This document shows, piece after piece, positions 26,770 through 36,186 of a stretch of DNA of 64,000 bases. Source of the stretch: Cupriavidus necator (GTDB lineage: Bacteria; Pseudomonadota; Gammaproteobacteria; Burkholderiales; Burkholderiaceae); NCBI RefSeq assembly GCF_013141915.1, contig NZ_SROX01000016.1:1-64000 (forward strand), in the 5' to 3' direction. Under the pieces are notes generated by a model. That model saw nothing but the letters and a program-made list of their open reading frames with translations, was not told where the DNA came from and did not search any database. A program made the position numbers and the translations under genes. The stretch's first letter is position 1. Each line of letters begins with the position of its first letter.

Positions 26770-27639
26770 ATGATGACCACCACCGACCTGCCCATTGCTG
26801 AATCGCCTGCTGGTATGGCCCATATCAACGCTGCCCCGACTGAAGTTGCTCCCGTTGTACCGATGGAGGCTGGCGGGGCCGCCGAGGGCGCATCGGATCG
26901 GGTTGATGACGTCGAAACCGAACTGATCGCCATGGAGGCGTCGGCCGACGCGCTCCGCAAGGAAGGGCTGATCTCGACGGCCGATCTCGAAAAGAAGAAG
27001 GCTGAGGTCGAGCGGACTCGCAAGCTCTTCCGCGAGCTGTCCCCCGAAGACCGGCAGGCCATCGTGCGCCGCCGGCGCGAACTTGGTCGCCAGATCCTCG
27101 ATCGCGAACTCGCCGGCGCCGCGGTGGTGGCGGTCAGTCTGAAGCTCAACCACACCCGCCTGCGTCCGCTATTCGAGCAATGGTGGCCGTACATGAACCG
27201 CATGTCGCTGAACCTGCAGCGCTTCGGCCAGTCGACTTTTTCCAAAAGCGAGCTCGCGACCATTGAGGCGTTCCTCGAGCGAGAACTCGCCAAGCTGGAA
27301 GACTATGTCGACGAGCAGCTGCGGGTGGCCAGGGCCTACCGCGAGCAACGGGAGAGCGAGATGCGCGCCAAGGACGACATCATCTTCCAACCGACTATTA
27401 CCCGTCCTTCGGTCGATATCGAAGTCCAGGCCTTCTCGCGGTTTGCGGTTCGTGCACTGCAGGTCCTGATCAAATTCGACCAGGCCATGGACCAGTTCGA
27501 TTTCATGGTCTGGAACGGAATTCGCGATATGACCGACGTGAACGAGGAAGTGACGCGCTTCCTTCGCAAGTTCCAGCCGCTGGGGCTGCGCAGCTACACG
27601 ACGCATCTGAAGCTCATGACCACCGTTCGCGGCGTGTGA
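26770..27639 (+). CDS. Hypothetical cytoplasmic protein, possibly DUF1845/AcaB-like
   Basis: The 289-residue protein has an acidic, Ala-rich N-terminus, a charged coiled-coil region (about 50-115) and a C-terminal domain that ends with IKFDQAMDQFDFMVWNGI and a basic tail. The C-terminal part vaguely recalls DUF1845 (AcaB-type) proteins of integrative conjugative elements, but this is weak. An AGGAG precedes the ATG. It is the last gene of the transfer block, 56 bp after the DUF4400-like gene. Confidence 0.6.
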   Translation: MMTTTDLPIAESPAGMAHINAAPTEVAPVVPMEAGGAAEGASDRVDDVETELIAMEASADALRKEGLISTADLEKKKAEVERTRKLFRELSPEDRQAIVRRRRELGRQILDRELAGAAVVAVSLKLNHTRLRPLFEQWWPYMNRMSLNLQRFGQSTFSKSELATIEAFLERELAKLEDYVDEQLRVARAYREQRESEMRAKDDIIFQPTITRPSVDIEVQAFSRFAVRALQVLIKFDQAMDQFDFMVWNGIRDMTDVNEEVTRFLRKFQPLGLRSYTTHLKLMTTVRGV

Positions 27640-27912
27640 TTGTGAAGACGGCATTTGGTGCCACGTGAACTTGGATCTTGGCACCAATTGCCATATTGGT
27701 ATTCGTTGTCGATGCAATACCGATGAAGTCCCACCAAGTGGCAGTTGATCCGTCCTGTCTGCTGTCCCGGTTAATGGCACTTGGACAGTGCTAGGCCAAC
27801 TGTATCCAACGATCTGCCGAGAACTGCCACTTGGTGGTACTTGCTGTATTGAACCTTCACAAGATGCAAGTCCCACTTGCTCACCGATAGTCCCCCGTAC
27901 AGACAGATCATC
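27640..27912. promoter_or_regulatory. Intergenic region with a perfect 16-bp inverted repeat
   Basis: CCACCAAGTGGCAGTT at 27731-27746 is exactly inverted as AACTGCCACTTGGTGG at 27822-27837. Between and around them further CACTTG/CACTTGG copies occur (near 27779 and 27873), together with a TTGGCACCAA palindrome near 27680. The region is less GC-rich than its neighbours. It could be an operator for the helicase genes, the transcription end of the transfer block, or an oriT-type site; the sequence does not decide this. Confidence 0.6.
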
Positions 27913-29640
27913 ATGTCTCTCGCAGAAGTCCTAGATAGGCTGAATCCCTCTCAGCGTGAAGTCGTAGAGTACGTTGGTCATTGCGTCGCCGTCGCAGTGC
28001 CGGGCGCCGGAAAGACCGCGACGATATCTGCCAAAGCTGCTGTGCTTCTCTCCCAGCCGAATGTAACTGTGGGCGCGGTAACGTTCAGCAAGGATGCGGC
28101 CGTTGAGCTGCGGGATCGAATCTTGGCTCTCTCTGGCCCAGCAGCAAAAAGACGCCTGCTTGCTGGGACGTTCCATTCGCTGGCTTACAAACAGCTCCTC
28201 GGAGCGAACGGGAAGCGGCCAGACATCGCTACTGACGGAGACCGTACCGCGATCGTTGCACAGGTCCTACAGGATTTTGGGCTCGATTGGAAGGTCGAAG
28301 ACGCAGTGACCGAGATCGAGCGTATCAAGAACGGTTTCGCGGCTCCCTCTCTGGAAACCGTAGAGGGTCAACTGTATTCCGCCTATCAAGAGGCCCTGGA
28401 GCGCAATGGTCGCGTGGACTTTCAAGATTTGATGCGGTATGCCGTTAAGGGAATGCAGGAAGGATCCATTCAACCGTACAAGGTCGATGTTCTGCTGGTC
28501 GATGAGTATCAGGACGTCGATTCTCACCAGGCCTTATGGACCGCTTTGCATGCGCGGGCAGGCGCCGCGGTGAGCCTAGTCTGCGACGACGACCAGTCTA
28601 TATATGGTTTCCGGGCCGCAATGGGGCTACAAGGCATTGAAGCATTCACAAAGGAGTTTAGTCCACGCCAGATCGTCCTGGGCATTAACTACCGGTCGCG
28701 GTCAGAAATATTGGCAGTCTCCGATCGCGTAATCCGAAACAATCGTGAGCGAATTGTTAAAGAACTCATTTCGCATCACGGTCCAGGCGGCAGTGTCACG
28801 TTTGAGCGGCATGATGATGAATATAGGGAAGCAGTTGCGGTGATTGAGGCGCTATCCAGCGCTATTCGATCGGGAAAAACCGCTGCCGTTCTGGCTCGTA
28901 CCAATCGTATCCTTGATCCAGTTGAAGCAGTGTGCCGATCCCACGGCGTGAAGTATCACCGCGCAGCAGGCCGGTCAATCCTGGACCGACCCGAATCGGC
29001 GTTGATGGGTAGCCTCCTTGAACTCGTCGAGGGAAAGCGCGAAACCGGTTTGGACGCGGTGCTTGGGTTCGCGGGAATCGGACTTGGCGATCTTCATACG
29101 CTGCACAAGTCATTCTCTTCAACTGGCAACACGAAGAAGCCGAAGAAGCAGGACCTCTTAGCTGCAAACGTCGGAGAGGAAGCTGCCGAAACGTACGTAG
29201 GCTTCATGAAGAAGCTGGATGAATGGCGTGGACTCTGTGTACGCCAGTTTTACTCACTCGTTCTCGACGGCGTGTATGAGTGGATGATGAAGTGGGCAAA
29301 AACGGACCAAGCTAAACGTTCCATCACCACAACCTACGATGTCCTCTCACGGCTTAGCGGTACATTCTCCGACCGCCTTGAATATCTTCGACGTCGGAAC
29401 AACGAGCCTGCTCAAGACGCGGTGGTTCTTACAACATTCCATTCGAGCAAAGGTTTGGAATGGGACTACACCGCTCTCATTCGCCTGGAAGAGACAGTAA
29501 TACCCGACGACGGCAGTTCCGAGGCCGAGGAACGCCGACTGTTCTACGTCGGGCTTACGCGGGCCCGCGAAGTTATGACTCTATCCACAGCAAAGAAGAA
29601 TCCCACATCACGCTTCGTCATCGAAGCCGGATTGGCGTAG
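27913..29640 (+). CDS. UvrD/Rep-family SF1 helicase
   Basis: From the ATG at 27913 the protein has 575 residues, shorter than housekeeping UvrD. It shows motif I (AVPGAGKTATISAKAA, near residue 32), motif II VLLVDEYQDVDS (near 195), motif III DDDQSIYGFR, motif V TTFHSSKGLEWD (near 515) and motif VI FYVGLTRAREVM. It should move 3' to 5' on single-stranded DNA. Codon and base use look less GC-biased than the transfer genes, hinting at separate origin. It is followed after 77 bp by a second helicase on the same strand. Confidence 0.88.
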   Translation: MSLAEVLDRLNPSQREVVEYVGHCVAVAVPGAGKTATISAKAAVLLSQPNVTVGAVTFSKDAAVELRDRILALSGPAAKRRLLAGTFHSLAYKQLLGANGKRPDIATDGDRTAIVAQVLQDFGLDWKVEDAVTEIERIKNGFAAPSLETVEGQLYSAYQEALERNGRVDFQDLMRYAVKGMQEGSIQPYKVDVLLVDEYQDVDSHQALWTALHARAGAAVSLVCDDDQSIYGFRAAMGLQGIEAFTKEFSPRQIVLGINYRSRSEILAVSDRVIRNNRERIVKELISHHGPGGSVTFERHDDEYREAVAVIEALSSAIRSGKTAAVLARTNRILDPVEAVCRSHGVKYHRAAGRSILDRPESALMGSLLELVEGKRETGLDAVLGFAGIGLGDLHTLHKSFSSTGNTKKPKKQDLLAANVGEEAAETYVGFMKKLDEWRGLCVRQFYSLVLDGVYEWMMKWAKTDQAKRSITTTYDVLSRLSGTFSDRLEYLRRRNNEPAQDAVVLTTFHSSKGLEWDYTALIRLEETVIPDDGSSEAEERRLFYVGLTRAREVMTLSTAKKNPTSRFVIEAGLA

Positions 29641-29717
29641 GTGCTTGGCTGAGCGCTTGACTTCGACATCGCAACGGTAGCCTTTCCACTTGATCCGATC
29701 AATATCTGGGTACGCCC

Positions 29718-32231
29718 GTGTCATACATTCGCCGTCCACATCAGATCGAAGCAATCGACGACGTTCTTGCTGGCTTCGAGACGCACGATCGCGGGCAACT
29801 CATTATGGCCTGTGGGTCAGGGAAGACCTTGACCACGCGTTGGATCGCCGAAGATCTCGGGGCGGACCTTAGCTTAGTACTTGTTCCTTCCATATCGCTT
29901 TTGGATCAGTTCGCAGCTGAATGGGCAGCGAACGCCTCGGCGCCGTTCACTGCGCTATGTGTATGTTCGGATGAAACAGTTGGCCTCGACCGAGACGCGG
30001 ACATGTCCACTGAGGAACTCCGGCGCCAGGGTCTTACGGTAACGTCGTGCTCCACCGTCATTCGGGACTTTTTGGTATCCGGTCACGGCAAGCGCGTCGT
30101 CTACTCGACCTACCAGTCCACGCACCTGGTGGCGGCCGCTCAGGCAGACGATGATTCACCGCACTTCGATATCGCAATTGCCGATGAAGCGCACCGAACG
30201 GCGGGCGAATCCTCGTCGCAGTTTTCGATAGTGCTGGACGAACGTCGCATCAAAGCTCGCAAGCGCCTTTTTGCGACCGCCACCCCTAAGGTCTTCCGCG
30301 GTAGGAAGAGCGGGAAGGGTGAACTGCTGTTCGATATGTCGAATGAGGCAATCTATGGGCCACGCTTCCACACGCTTAGTTTCTCGCGTGCAATAGCACT
30401 CGGACTGCTTTGCGACTACCGTGTCGTCGTCGCCTTGACCGAAGATGAGGAGCTTCGCAGCATAGGAAACGATGAACGTACGCGCGTACCCGAGAGTCAC
30501 ACTGTCGACGCCGTGGCGATCAGTTTACTGAAAGCGCTGCAGCACTTTGGACTCAAGAAGGTCATCTCCTTCCATCGATCGCTCAAAGCCGCGTCGGAGT
30601 TCCGCAATCTACTGACGTCCATCGCACCCACCTTATCCCGCGAGGGCAAAGGACCCACCACTTTCAGAGCGGACTTCCTGGCTGGCGGTACCTCCATGGC
30701 CCGAAAGAAGGCTGTGCTCGCTTCGTTCCGGTCCAGCGACGCGGCAGCTCATGTACTGACCAATGCCCGGTGCCTCACGGAAGGGGTTGACGTCCCCGCC
30801 GTCGACGGCGTCTCCTTCACGGATCCGAAAAGCAGTGAGATCGATATCGTGCAGGCCATCGGACGGGCGCTGAGGCTGAGCCCCGGAAAAACCGTTGGAA
30901 CGATCATGCTACCCGTCTTCCTCGCGAAGGGCGATTCGCCACACGAAGTGGTGGAGAAGACCGACTTCCGGTCGGTATGGTCAGTGTTGAACGCTTTGCG
31001 CGCACATGATGAGGACTTTGCGGCCAAAATTGTCGAGGCGAGCCGGTCCGCAGGTAGGCGACAAGGCGTCAGCGACATCTTTTCCAAGGTCAATTTCTTG
31101 GGCGGCGCGAACGTTGTCGGTATTGCTGATGTTCTTAAGCCCATAGTCATAGCGGACATGGTAGACCCGTGGATTGTCGGCCTTCATTACGCGACAGAGC
31201 GCTTCAAGGCAGTCGGCGATTGCAATGCGCAGGGTGCAGAAGTATGGCCTCCCGGGACTAGCGACGGTTTTCCCTTAGGAAAATGGATCAGAACGCAGCG
31301 ACATGACCACAACCGAGGCCGAATCAATCCAATCCGGAAAGTTGCGCTGGAGAATCTCGGCATAGTCTGGAAGGTCGAGAACGCCATGGAAAGAGGCATC
31401 TCGTGCCTGGCCGCATGGAAAGAGCGCTTTGGCGACGCCAATCCGCCGGCGAACGCAGTTTGGTCGGTAGATGGCGGTTCGGATTTCCGGCTTGGTGCTT
31501 GGGTGAGCAATCTGCGCGTCCGCTACGCAAAGGGTCTGCTTCCGCCGACTTACGTTGAGCGGCTAAGGGCGCTTGGCGTGACACTTACCTCTATCCAAGA
31601 CGAATGGTGGGCCGCCGGGTTCCGTGCGGCGACAAGCTGGGCCTCCAAATACGGTACCTGCAATGCGCCTCAAAGCTCAACCTGGCCCGAAGATGCGACC
31701 GAGGGCTACCCACTCGGCAACTGGATAGTCAAGCAACGGATACTCCATTCAAAAAGCCTGCTTAGTGAATCGCGTTGCAGGCAACTAGAAGAGCTCCGGA
31801 TCGTTTGGAAGCTTGGTCAGCAGAAGGGTGAGAAAAGCTGGAACGCAGGCTATGAGGCGGCGAAGCTCTACGCAGAGGTCTTCGGAGACTGCAATGCGCC
31901 TCAATCGACGTGCTGGCCCGCCCCGGACGGCTTCAGGCTGGGCAAGTGGATTAGTGAACAACGTCAGTCACATCGCCGTGGTTCACTCTCCGAGGATCGA
32001 GTTAGGCGCCTCGAAGGGCTAGGTATTAACTGGTCGCCGCCTGTTGGACGACGGGCCGCCAATGGGCCTCAGGGATCAACTTCGGTGGGAAATGGGTATG
32101 CGTCTATTTCGCCAATGTCGATGGAACTTGGTCTTCAACGCACATGCTTCCTCGACTTTTCACTGACGCTAGCCACAAAACGGCACAGGATGGCATTGCG
32201 ACGCAAACCTGCAGTCGAAAAGTCGAAATAA
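29718..32231 (+). CDS. DEAD/DEAH-type SF2 helicase with helicase-associated (HA) repeats
   Basis: This 837-residue protein starts with GTG (MSYIRRPHQIEAIDDVLAG). It has motif I MACGSGKTLT near residue 32, a DEAH box in IAIADEAHRT near 155, ATATPKVF (motif III), and a C-terminal helicase lobe with DVPAVDGVSFTDPK and QAIGRALRLSPGK. Residues about 490-780 contain four HA-type repeats, each with G(D/T)CNA or GDANP, a LG.W(I/V)..(Q/L)R core and a final LG(I/V). Such repeats are thought to bind nucleic acid. No nuclease motif was seen. It may work with the preceding UvrD-like helicase. Confidence 0.87.
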   Translation: MSYIRRPHQIEAIDDVLAGFETHDRGQLIMACGSGKTLTTRWIAEDLGADLSLVLVPSISLLDQFAAEWAANASAPFTALCVCSDETVGLDRDADMSTEELRRQGLTVTSCSTVIRDFLVSGHGKRVVYSTYQSTHLVAAAQADDDSPHFDIAIADEAHRTAGESSSQFSIVLDERRIKARKRLFATATPKVFRGRKSGKGELLFDMSNEAIYGPRFHTLSFSRAIALGLLCDYRVVVALTEDEELRSIGNDERTRVPESHTVDAVAISLLKALQHFGLKKVISFHRSLKAASEFRNLLTSIAPTLSREGKGPTTFRADFLAGGTSMARKKAVLASFRSSDAAAHVLTNARCLTEGVDVPAVDGVSFTDPKSSEIDIVQAIGRALRLSPGKTVGTIMLPVFLAKGDSPHEVVEKTDFRSVWSVLNALRAHDEDFAAKIVEASRSAGRRQGVSDIFSKVNFLGGANVVGIADVLKPIVIADMVDPWIVGLHYATERFKAVGDCNAQGAEVWPPGTSDGFPLGKWIRTQRHDHNRGRINPIRKVALENLGIVWKVENAMERGISCLAAWKERFGDANPPANAVWSVDGGSDFRLGAWVSNLRVRYAKGLLPPTYVERLRALGVTLTSIQDEWWAAGFRAATSWASKYGTCNAPQSSTWPEDATEGYPLGNWIVKQRILHSKSLLSESRCRQLEELRIVWKLGQQKGEKSWNAGYEAAKLYAEVFGDCNAPQSTCWPAPDGFRLGKWISEQRQSHRRGSLSEDRVRRLEGLGINWSPPVGRRAANGPQGSTSVGNGYASISPMSMELGLQRTCFLDFSLTLATKRHRMALRRKPAVEKSK

Positions 32232-32420
32232 GGTATAGGCATTCCAGCAGGCGCGCCTTTTAGCAGATCGACAAGGAACTTGTGTCATATCCCGGGCCTT
32301 GCGGATCCGTTGCTTCTTCCCGAGGCTGTTGCAGCAGTAAAGGTTTTGGCGCCACTGCTGCGAGGCCGACGCCCCGCGGCGACCCGAATACGAGCAAGCA
32401 TCCTTATCGGCATTGCCGTA

Positions 32421-33725
32421 TCAGAAATTGCCGGTCAGGATAAAGCGCAGTAGATCATCGCTAGTTGGCTCGCCCCACGTTTCAAACGCCAGCCACTGAT
32501 AAAAGGCAGTCTGTGCAGCCTTAGAGGGCTTCTTACCACTGATCACTCGTTGGTTCGGCACAGTGCACTGATCGTTGTACCTGGAAATCGCAGCCTCTTG
32601 TTCTTCTGGGTCGAGCTCTGCAAAATACCTTTGCGCTTCGGTGATCCTAGCTGCGATGTATTGACTCTTGGCTTCCTCTGGCGTCCGAGCCAACACTGCC
32701 TTAGGCGCGCTTTCAGATGGGGCTGCCGCCGTTTCCGAGTCCATCCCTTTGGCCCAGTTCTCGGTCACAGCCTTGCGGAAGTAGGCAGCGACGTTATCGA
32801 TTGCCGGAACATTTTTCTTCGCGATTCTTTGCTTGGTGTAGGCGACTGCTTGTCGCACTCGAGCCGCCCCAAAAGTGCGAATTGCTTTTCGCGCCTCTGA
32901 AAGCGGAACGTTCAGCTTCACTACTGACTGAACTAGCTCGAGGTCTTCTCCCTCCGCTGCCTTTGCAGACTCTTTACGGCTGATGCGAAATTGAACCTCA
33001 GCTACCGAGCGCCCCACCTTGTGCTCAATCAACTCAAGAGTGTGATCCGAAACATCGTTGATTTCCGCAATGCACGGCAGAATGACCGCGCGCTTAAAGA
33101 TCTTGTATTCCTTATACTTCGTCTCTCCCTCTTCCCTTCCAAGGATTAAGTTTCTGAACGTCTTCAGCGGGATCTTCGCTGTCATCCCAACACGCTCGTA
33201 CCTGACAGTGTTCTCCCATAACGCAAGTGCATGTGAGCGTCGGAACAGCTTGGCAATACGCATGTCAATCATTGCGTAGCGCTCAGGGTTCAAGAGTTCC
33301 TCGCAGATTTCCGGAGCAAAGGAGTACGATAGGATCGGCCCGGTAATCTTCGCGCCAGCGACCAAGGTTGACCCTGTCCACGTAGCGGTCCCGTCGCTAT
33401 TGAGCTGATCCCAGTCGACCACAGTTCGCATCAGCGACTTGGCCGTTTCCTTTATGTATGCTGTGTCCTTCGTCGTAAGACTTAGCTCCGCCATCATCTC
33501 AGGGATCGAGATCTTGAAGGTGCTCGCACCATCGTTGCGTTCGAGCCTATGCTCGATTGCATTCTTGATGAGCGAATTGAAGAGCCGGCGTTGCTGCAGC
33601 GTTAGTGCGCCGCCAACCGGCGATACATGAATGGCCTGGACAGCCTTCTTGAATGGTTCAGGAACTTCAGGTTGCTGAAACAGAGCAATCTGAACGTTCT
33701 TCGAGGCTGCGCTTCCCTTGGCCAT
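32421..33725 (-). CDS. rep: Replication initiation protein, Rep_3 (RepB) superfamily
   Basis: The 434-residue protein has two winged-helix-like segments (about 40-290), including LTLQQRRLFNSLIKNAIEHRL and HALALWENTVRYERVGMTAKIPL, the form seen in Rep_3 initiators of iteron plasmids. The C-terminal third is helical and may be a linker/oligomer region. It should bind the iterons just upstream and recruit host DnaA/DnaB. The ATG at 33725 begins MAKGSAASKN; a longer frame to 33782 is possible. The iteron region and a 19-bp inverted repeat upstream suggest autoregulation. Confidence 0.87.
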   Translation of the reverse strand: MAKGSAASKNVQIALFQQPEVPEPFKKAVQAIHVSPVGGALTLQQRRLFNSLIKNAIEHRLERNDGASTFKISIPEMMAELSLTTKDTAYIKETAKSLMRTVVDWDQLNSDGTATWTGSTLVAGAKITGPILSYSFAPEICEELLNPERYAMIDMRIAKLFRRSHALALWENTVRYERVGMTAKIPLKTFRNLILGREEGETKYKEYKIFKRAVILPCIAEINDVSDHTLELIEHKVGRSVAEVQFRISRKESAKAAEGEDLELVQSVVKLNVPLSEARKAIRTFGAARVRQAVAYTKQRIAKKNVPAIDNVAAYFRKAVTENWAKGMDSETAAAPSESAPKAVLARTPEEAKSQYIAARITEAQRYFAELDPEEQEAAISRYNDQCTVPNQRVISGKKPSKAAQTAFYQWLAFETWGEPTSDDLLRFILTGNF

Positions 33726-33880
33726 AGTGTTCTCGGTACTCCGGACAGGTGAAATCTTAGTGTGCAATTCTTCACCTATCAAGAGGTTTCTCCCCTCACG
33801 TCCGCGGTCGCGATTCGAAAACTCCCTTTGCCTACGCGGATTTAGGCAACTCTATGAAAGCAATGCCCGAAACTGCTCGA

Positions 33881-34610
33881 CCCCCACAAGGGTTCACCTT
33901 TGGTCGGAAAACACCCCAAAACCATGCACCTTTTGAGGGGACTCGGTGAAAGGTGCATGGTTTTGGGTAGCTTTCTGGCGGAAGGGTCACTAATGAGCCG
34001 CATAGAGCACTTTAGGGAAGGCGCTTTGTGAATGGCCCCTCATGTTCCTATGGGGTGCCCCATTTTCTTTCACCTTAATGGCGGCCTTAACTCGCAAGGT
34101 CCCCCGGCATCGGTGCCAGGCAGCCCCCAAATTCGTTCACCTCCAACTACCCCCAAAAACCTTCACCCTTCTAGGATTCTCAACACTTGTAGAAGTGAAA
34201 GGGCTCTACAACGGCCCCAAAAACGTTCACCTCGGCCCTCCCCCAAAAATATTCACTCGTCGTGGAGACCTTCGCCACTGGACGCTCGCACTTTAGCGGG
34301 GCGCATGAATACGATCCTCAAAAGCGTTCACCTTTCTGGGCTGCGGATTGGCTTGCCCCAAGCCACTTCACCTTTGCCCCAAATCCACATCCCCTTCGCC
34401 TCAAATCTCTGCACCGGTGGCCCCAAATCCACATCCCTTTCGCCCTAATGAAGTTCACCATTGCCCCAAGATCATTCACCGAAATGCCTTGGAAGCCTTA
34501 TCTGGCAAAGGTTTCAAGCGCCTAAAGGTTTACTTAAAGGGGTTATAGTGTGTAAACACGTAAACGAGGTCGTACTTTAAATAAGTCTCCCCACAAACCT
34601 TCACCTAGGG
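33881..34610. other. Iteron-type origin of replication (oriV)
   Basis: About fifteen related 21-22-bp units with the consensus CCCCAAA-n4-TTCACCT occur on the plus strand, starting near 33881, 33914, 34058, 34124, 34150, 34215, 34240, 34316, 34356, 34377, 34399, 34421, 34443, 34464 and 34589. The six from 34356 to 34484 are contiguous with a 21-22-bp period. An AT-richer stretch at 34525-34588 lies between the last two and could be the melting region. The array lies upstream of rep, as in iteron plasmids. Confidence 0.88.
33915..33967. promoter_or_regulatory. rep: Inverted iteron pair, probable rep operator
   Basis: CCCAAAACCATGCACCTTT (33915-33933) is perfectly inverted at 33949-33967, a 19-bp inverted repeat with a 15-bp spacer. 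Each arm is an iteron-like half. It lies about 190 bp upstream of the rep start. In Rep_3 plasmids such inverted iterons bind Rep dimers and repress rep transcription; that role is inferred here. Confidence 0.65.
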
Positions 34611-35149
34611 AACGAGCCACGCATAACGGTGCGGACATCTGGAAGACGCAGGTGCGGGCTAGGGAGTGTCCGGAACGTGTGTACGCAACTGCGCCATAAA
34701 GGGAGGCGGAGGACACGTTGTAGGTGCCAGCCCGTATCGCTTTGAGAGCTTGCGCTGTCTCGATGCGGTGCGCCACCAGTTGCTTGGGCCCGGTCGCCTG
34801 GCTGATGCGGCTGCACCAGGATGCCGCTTTTTTGGAGCCCTTCTCAGATCCCCTTCACTCCCGTGGCTAGGGGCAATGCGGAAGTCATGTGTCGCGGTCA
34901 AGCAGTCGCAACCCCGTCGCCGGCCCGGCGGCTAGCGCATGCGCTAGGTCGGCCAGTGCACCCCTCTGCTCGGTCAGATCAGCCGTGGAGCCGACATGCT
35001 GCGGCAGCGCCTCGGTGGGCCGCCGCGAGGCATGGATTCGTCGTGACGCGCCTTCGAGGAACGCCAGGCGCGCACTCGTCCAGGACCTTCTGGAACAGGA
35101 CGGGCATAAAGACGCACCGACACAGCAACGCCGCCGACATGTACCCACT
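34611..35149. other. Region without a convincing gene between oriV and parB
   Basis: No frame in this 540-bp stretch combines a ribosome site, a good start and a recognisable protein. Several short open frames exist on both strands, but they overlap one another and look like chance products of GC-rich DNA. It may be remnant sequence or a spacer between replication and partition functions. Confidence 0.5.
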
Positions 35150-35479
35150 TCATCCCCGCTTGAATTTTTCTTCCAGAATCTGTACTGCCCGCTCTAGCAG
35201 GGCTCCCGCAGGCAAGTTGAGTTCATCGGCCAGTGCGTTAAATCTGGCCACAGTTTCAGCTGTGGCTTTGATATTGATCTGCTGATTCCTGCCTGTCGTG
35301 AATCGCCGCTGCCTTCTTGGCGACGGCATCGCAGCTTCCACTTTCTTGGCGTCACGGCTGACAAAGCCATTTTCCTTTGCGACCTGGGCAACGGTCTCGC
35401 GGTCGACGCGAGGTTTCTCTTCACGGACTCGCGGAGCGAAGTCATCAAGAGCGAGGTCGAGAGGGTTAGCGCGGCTCAT
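35150..35479 (-). CDS. parB: Small ParB-like centromere-binding protein
   Basis: The 109-residue protein has a basic middle part (PSPRRQRRFTTGRNQQINIKA) and a helical C-terminal domain (VARFNALADELNLPAGALLERAVQILEEKF) that looks like a ribbon-helix-helix fold. Its ATG overlaps the parA stop by four bases. In type Ib partition loci such a protein binds the centromere and stimulates ParA. The large repeat array upstream of parA is the likely target. Confidence 0.78.
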   Translation of the reverse strand: MSRANPLDLALDDFAPRVREEKPRVDRETVAQVAKENGFVSRDAKKVEAAMPSPRRQRRFTTGRNQQINIKATAETVARFNALADELNLPAGALLERAVQILEEKFKRG

Positions 35480-36186
35480 TGTTCCACCTCATGCTTCAGT
35501 ACTTGTTTTGGTTGACGCAGTAGCTCGAGGAGCTCCGCTGCAAACGCTTCAGCGTTCTCGATTGCCTTGTCGACGTTTGACACCTCTGAGCGACTGAGGC
35601 CGCTGAGAGTTTGTCGATACGAGAACATGGCCTTGAAAGCTGCTCGCTCATTGAGTTCAACTTTGAAGACCGGGATATTCGCCTCGGCGAAGGTTTTCCG
35701 GATATGAGCGGTGTCTCGGCTTTGAATTGCAACGGACGTTCGAGTGAACAACACCGCGTACGGTAGTCGGTAGTCCGGTTTGTGCTTCTGAATCCCTCGC
35801 TCATGAGCTCGGATGAGCCTAAACGCACGCCCAGCTTGCTCTGCGTCTAGCTGAGAGCCTTGTGTGGGGACGACTACAAAGTCGGCTTCGCTGATGGCGT
35901 GCGCGACGATTGTTGCAGCCGTGCCCTCAAGGTCAACGAAAACGAATGTAGATGTCTTCGCGGCTTCATCGATCCGATCAGCGATATCCTCCTCCGTGAC
36001 GTCGGAGATGATCTTCATCGATTCGGGAGCAGCGCCGTCCTTTGCCCAAGTCTGTACTGGATGATTAGGGTCAGCATCAATTACGGAGACGGTTTGTCCC
36101 TTCTCCGCGACGATTGTCGCGAGCGCAAGGCAACTCGTTGTTTTTCCAGCACCACCTTTCGGAGAGACAAACACAATAACGGGCAT
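35476..36186 (-). CDS. parA: Plasmid partition ATPase ParA
   Basis: The 236-residue protein starts MPVIVFVSPKGGAGKTTS, with the deviant Walker A motif at residues 9-16, followed by VIDADPNHPVQTW and VFVDLEGTAATI. It lacks the extra N-terminal DNA-binding domain of type Ia ParA, so it is a small type Ib form. ParA moves plasmid copies over the nucleoid. An AGGAG precedes the ATG at 36186; the open frame reaches 36288 but enters the centromere repeats. Confidence 0.92.
   Translation of the reverse strand: MPVIVFVSPKGGAGKTTSCLALATIVAEKGQTVSVIDADPNHPVQTWAKDGAAPESMKIISDVTEEDIADRIDEAAKTSTFVFVDLEGTAATIVAHAISEADFVVVPTQGSQLDAEQAGRAFRLIRAHERGIQKHKPDYRLPYAVLFTRTSVAIQSRDTAHIRKTFAEANIPVFKVELNERAAFKAMFSYRQTLSGLSRSEVSNVDKAIENAEAFAAELLELLRQPKQVLKHEVEQ

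Noticed and set aside
27913-29640. UvrD-like helicase as GajB of a Gabija system
   Set aside because: No GajA-type OLD nuclease/ATPase gene is adjacent; the next gene is a DEAD/DEAH helicase and the previous one a transfer-associated protein.
34356-34484. Regular repeats of 21-22 bp that could suggest a CRISPR array
   Set aside because: There are no distinct spacers; the units are contiguous and degenerate, lie upstream of a rep gene and no cas genes are present. Iterons explain them.
34543-35197. Several short open frames between oriV and parB
   Set aside because: They overlap each other on both strands, lack ribosome sites and have unnatural composition.
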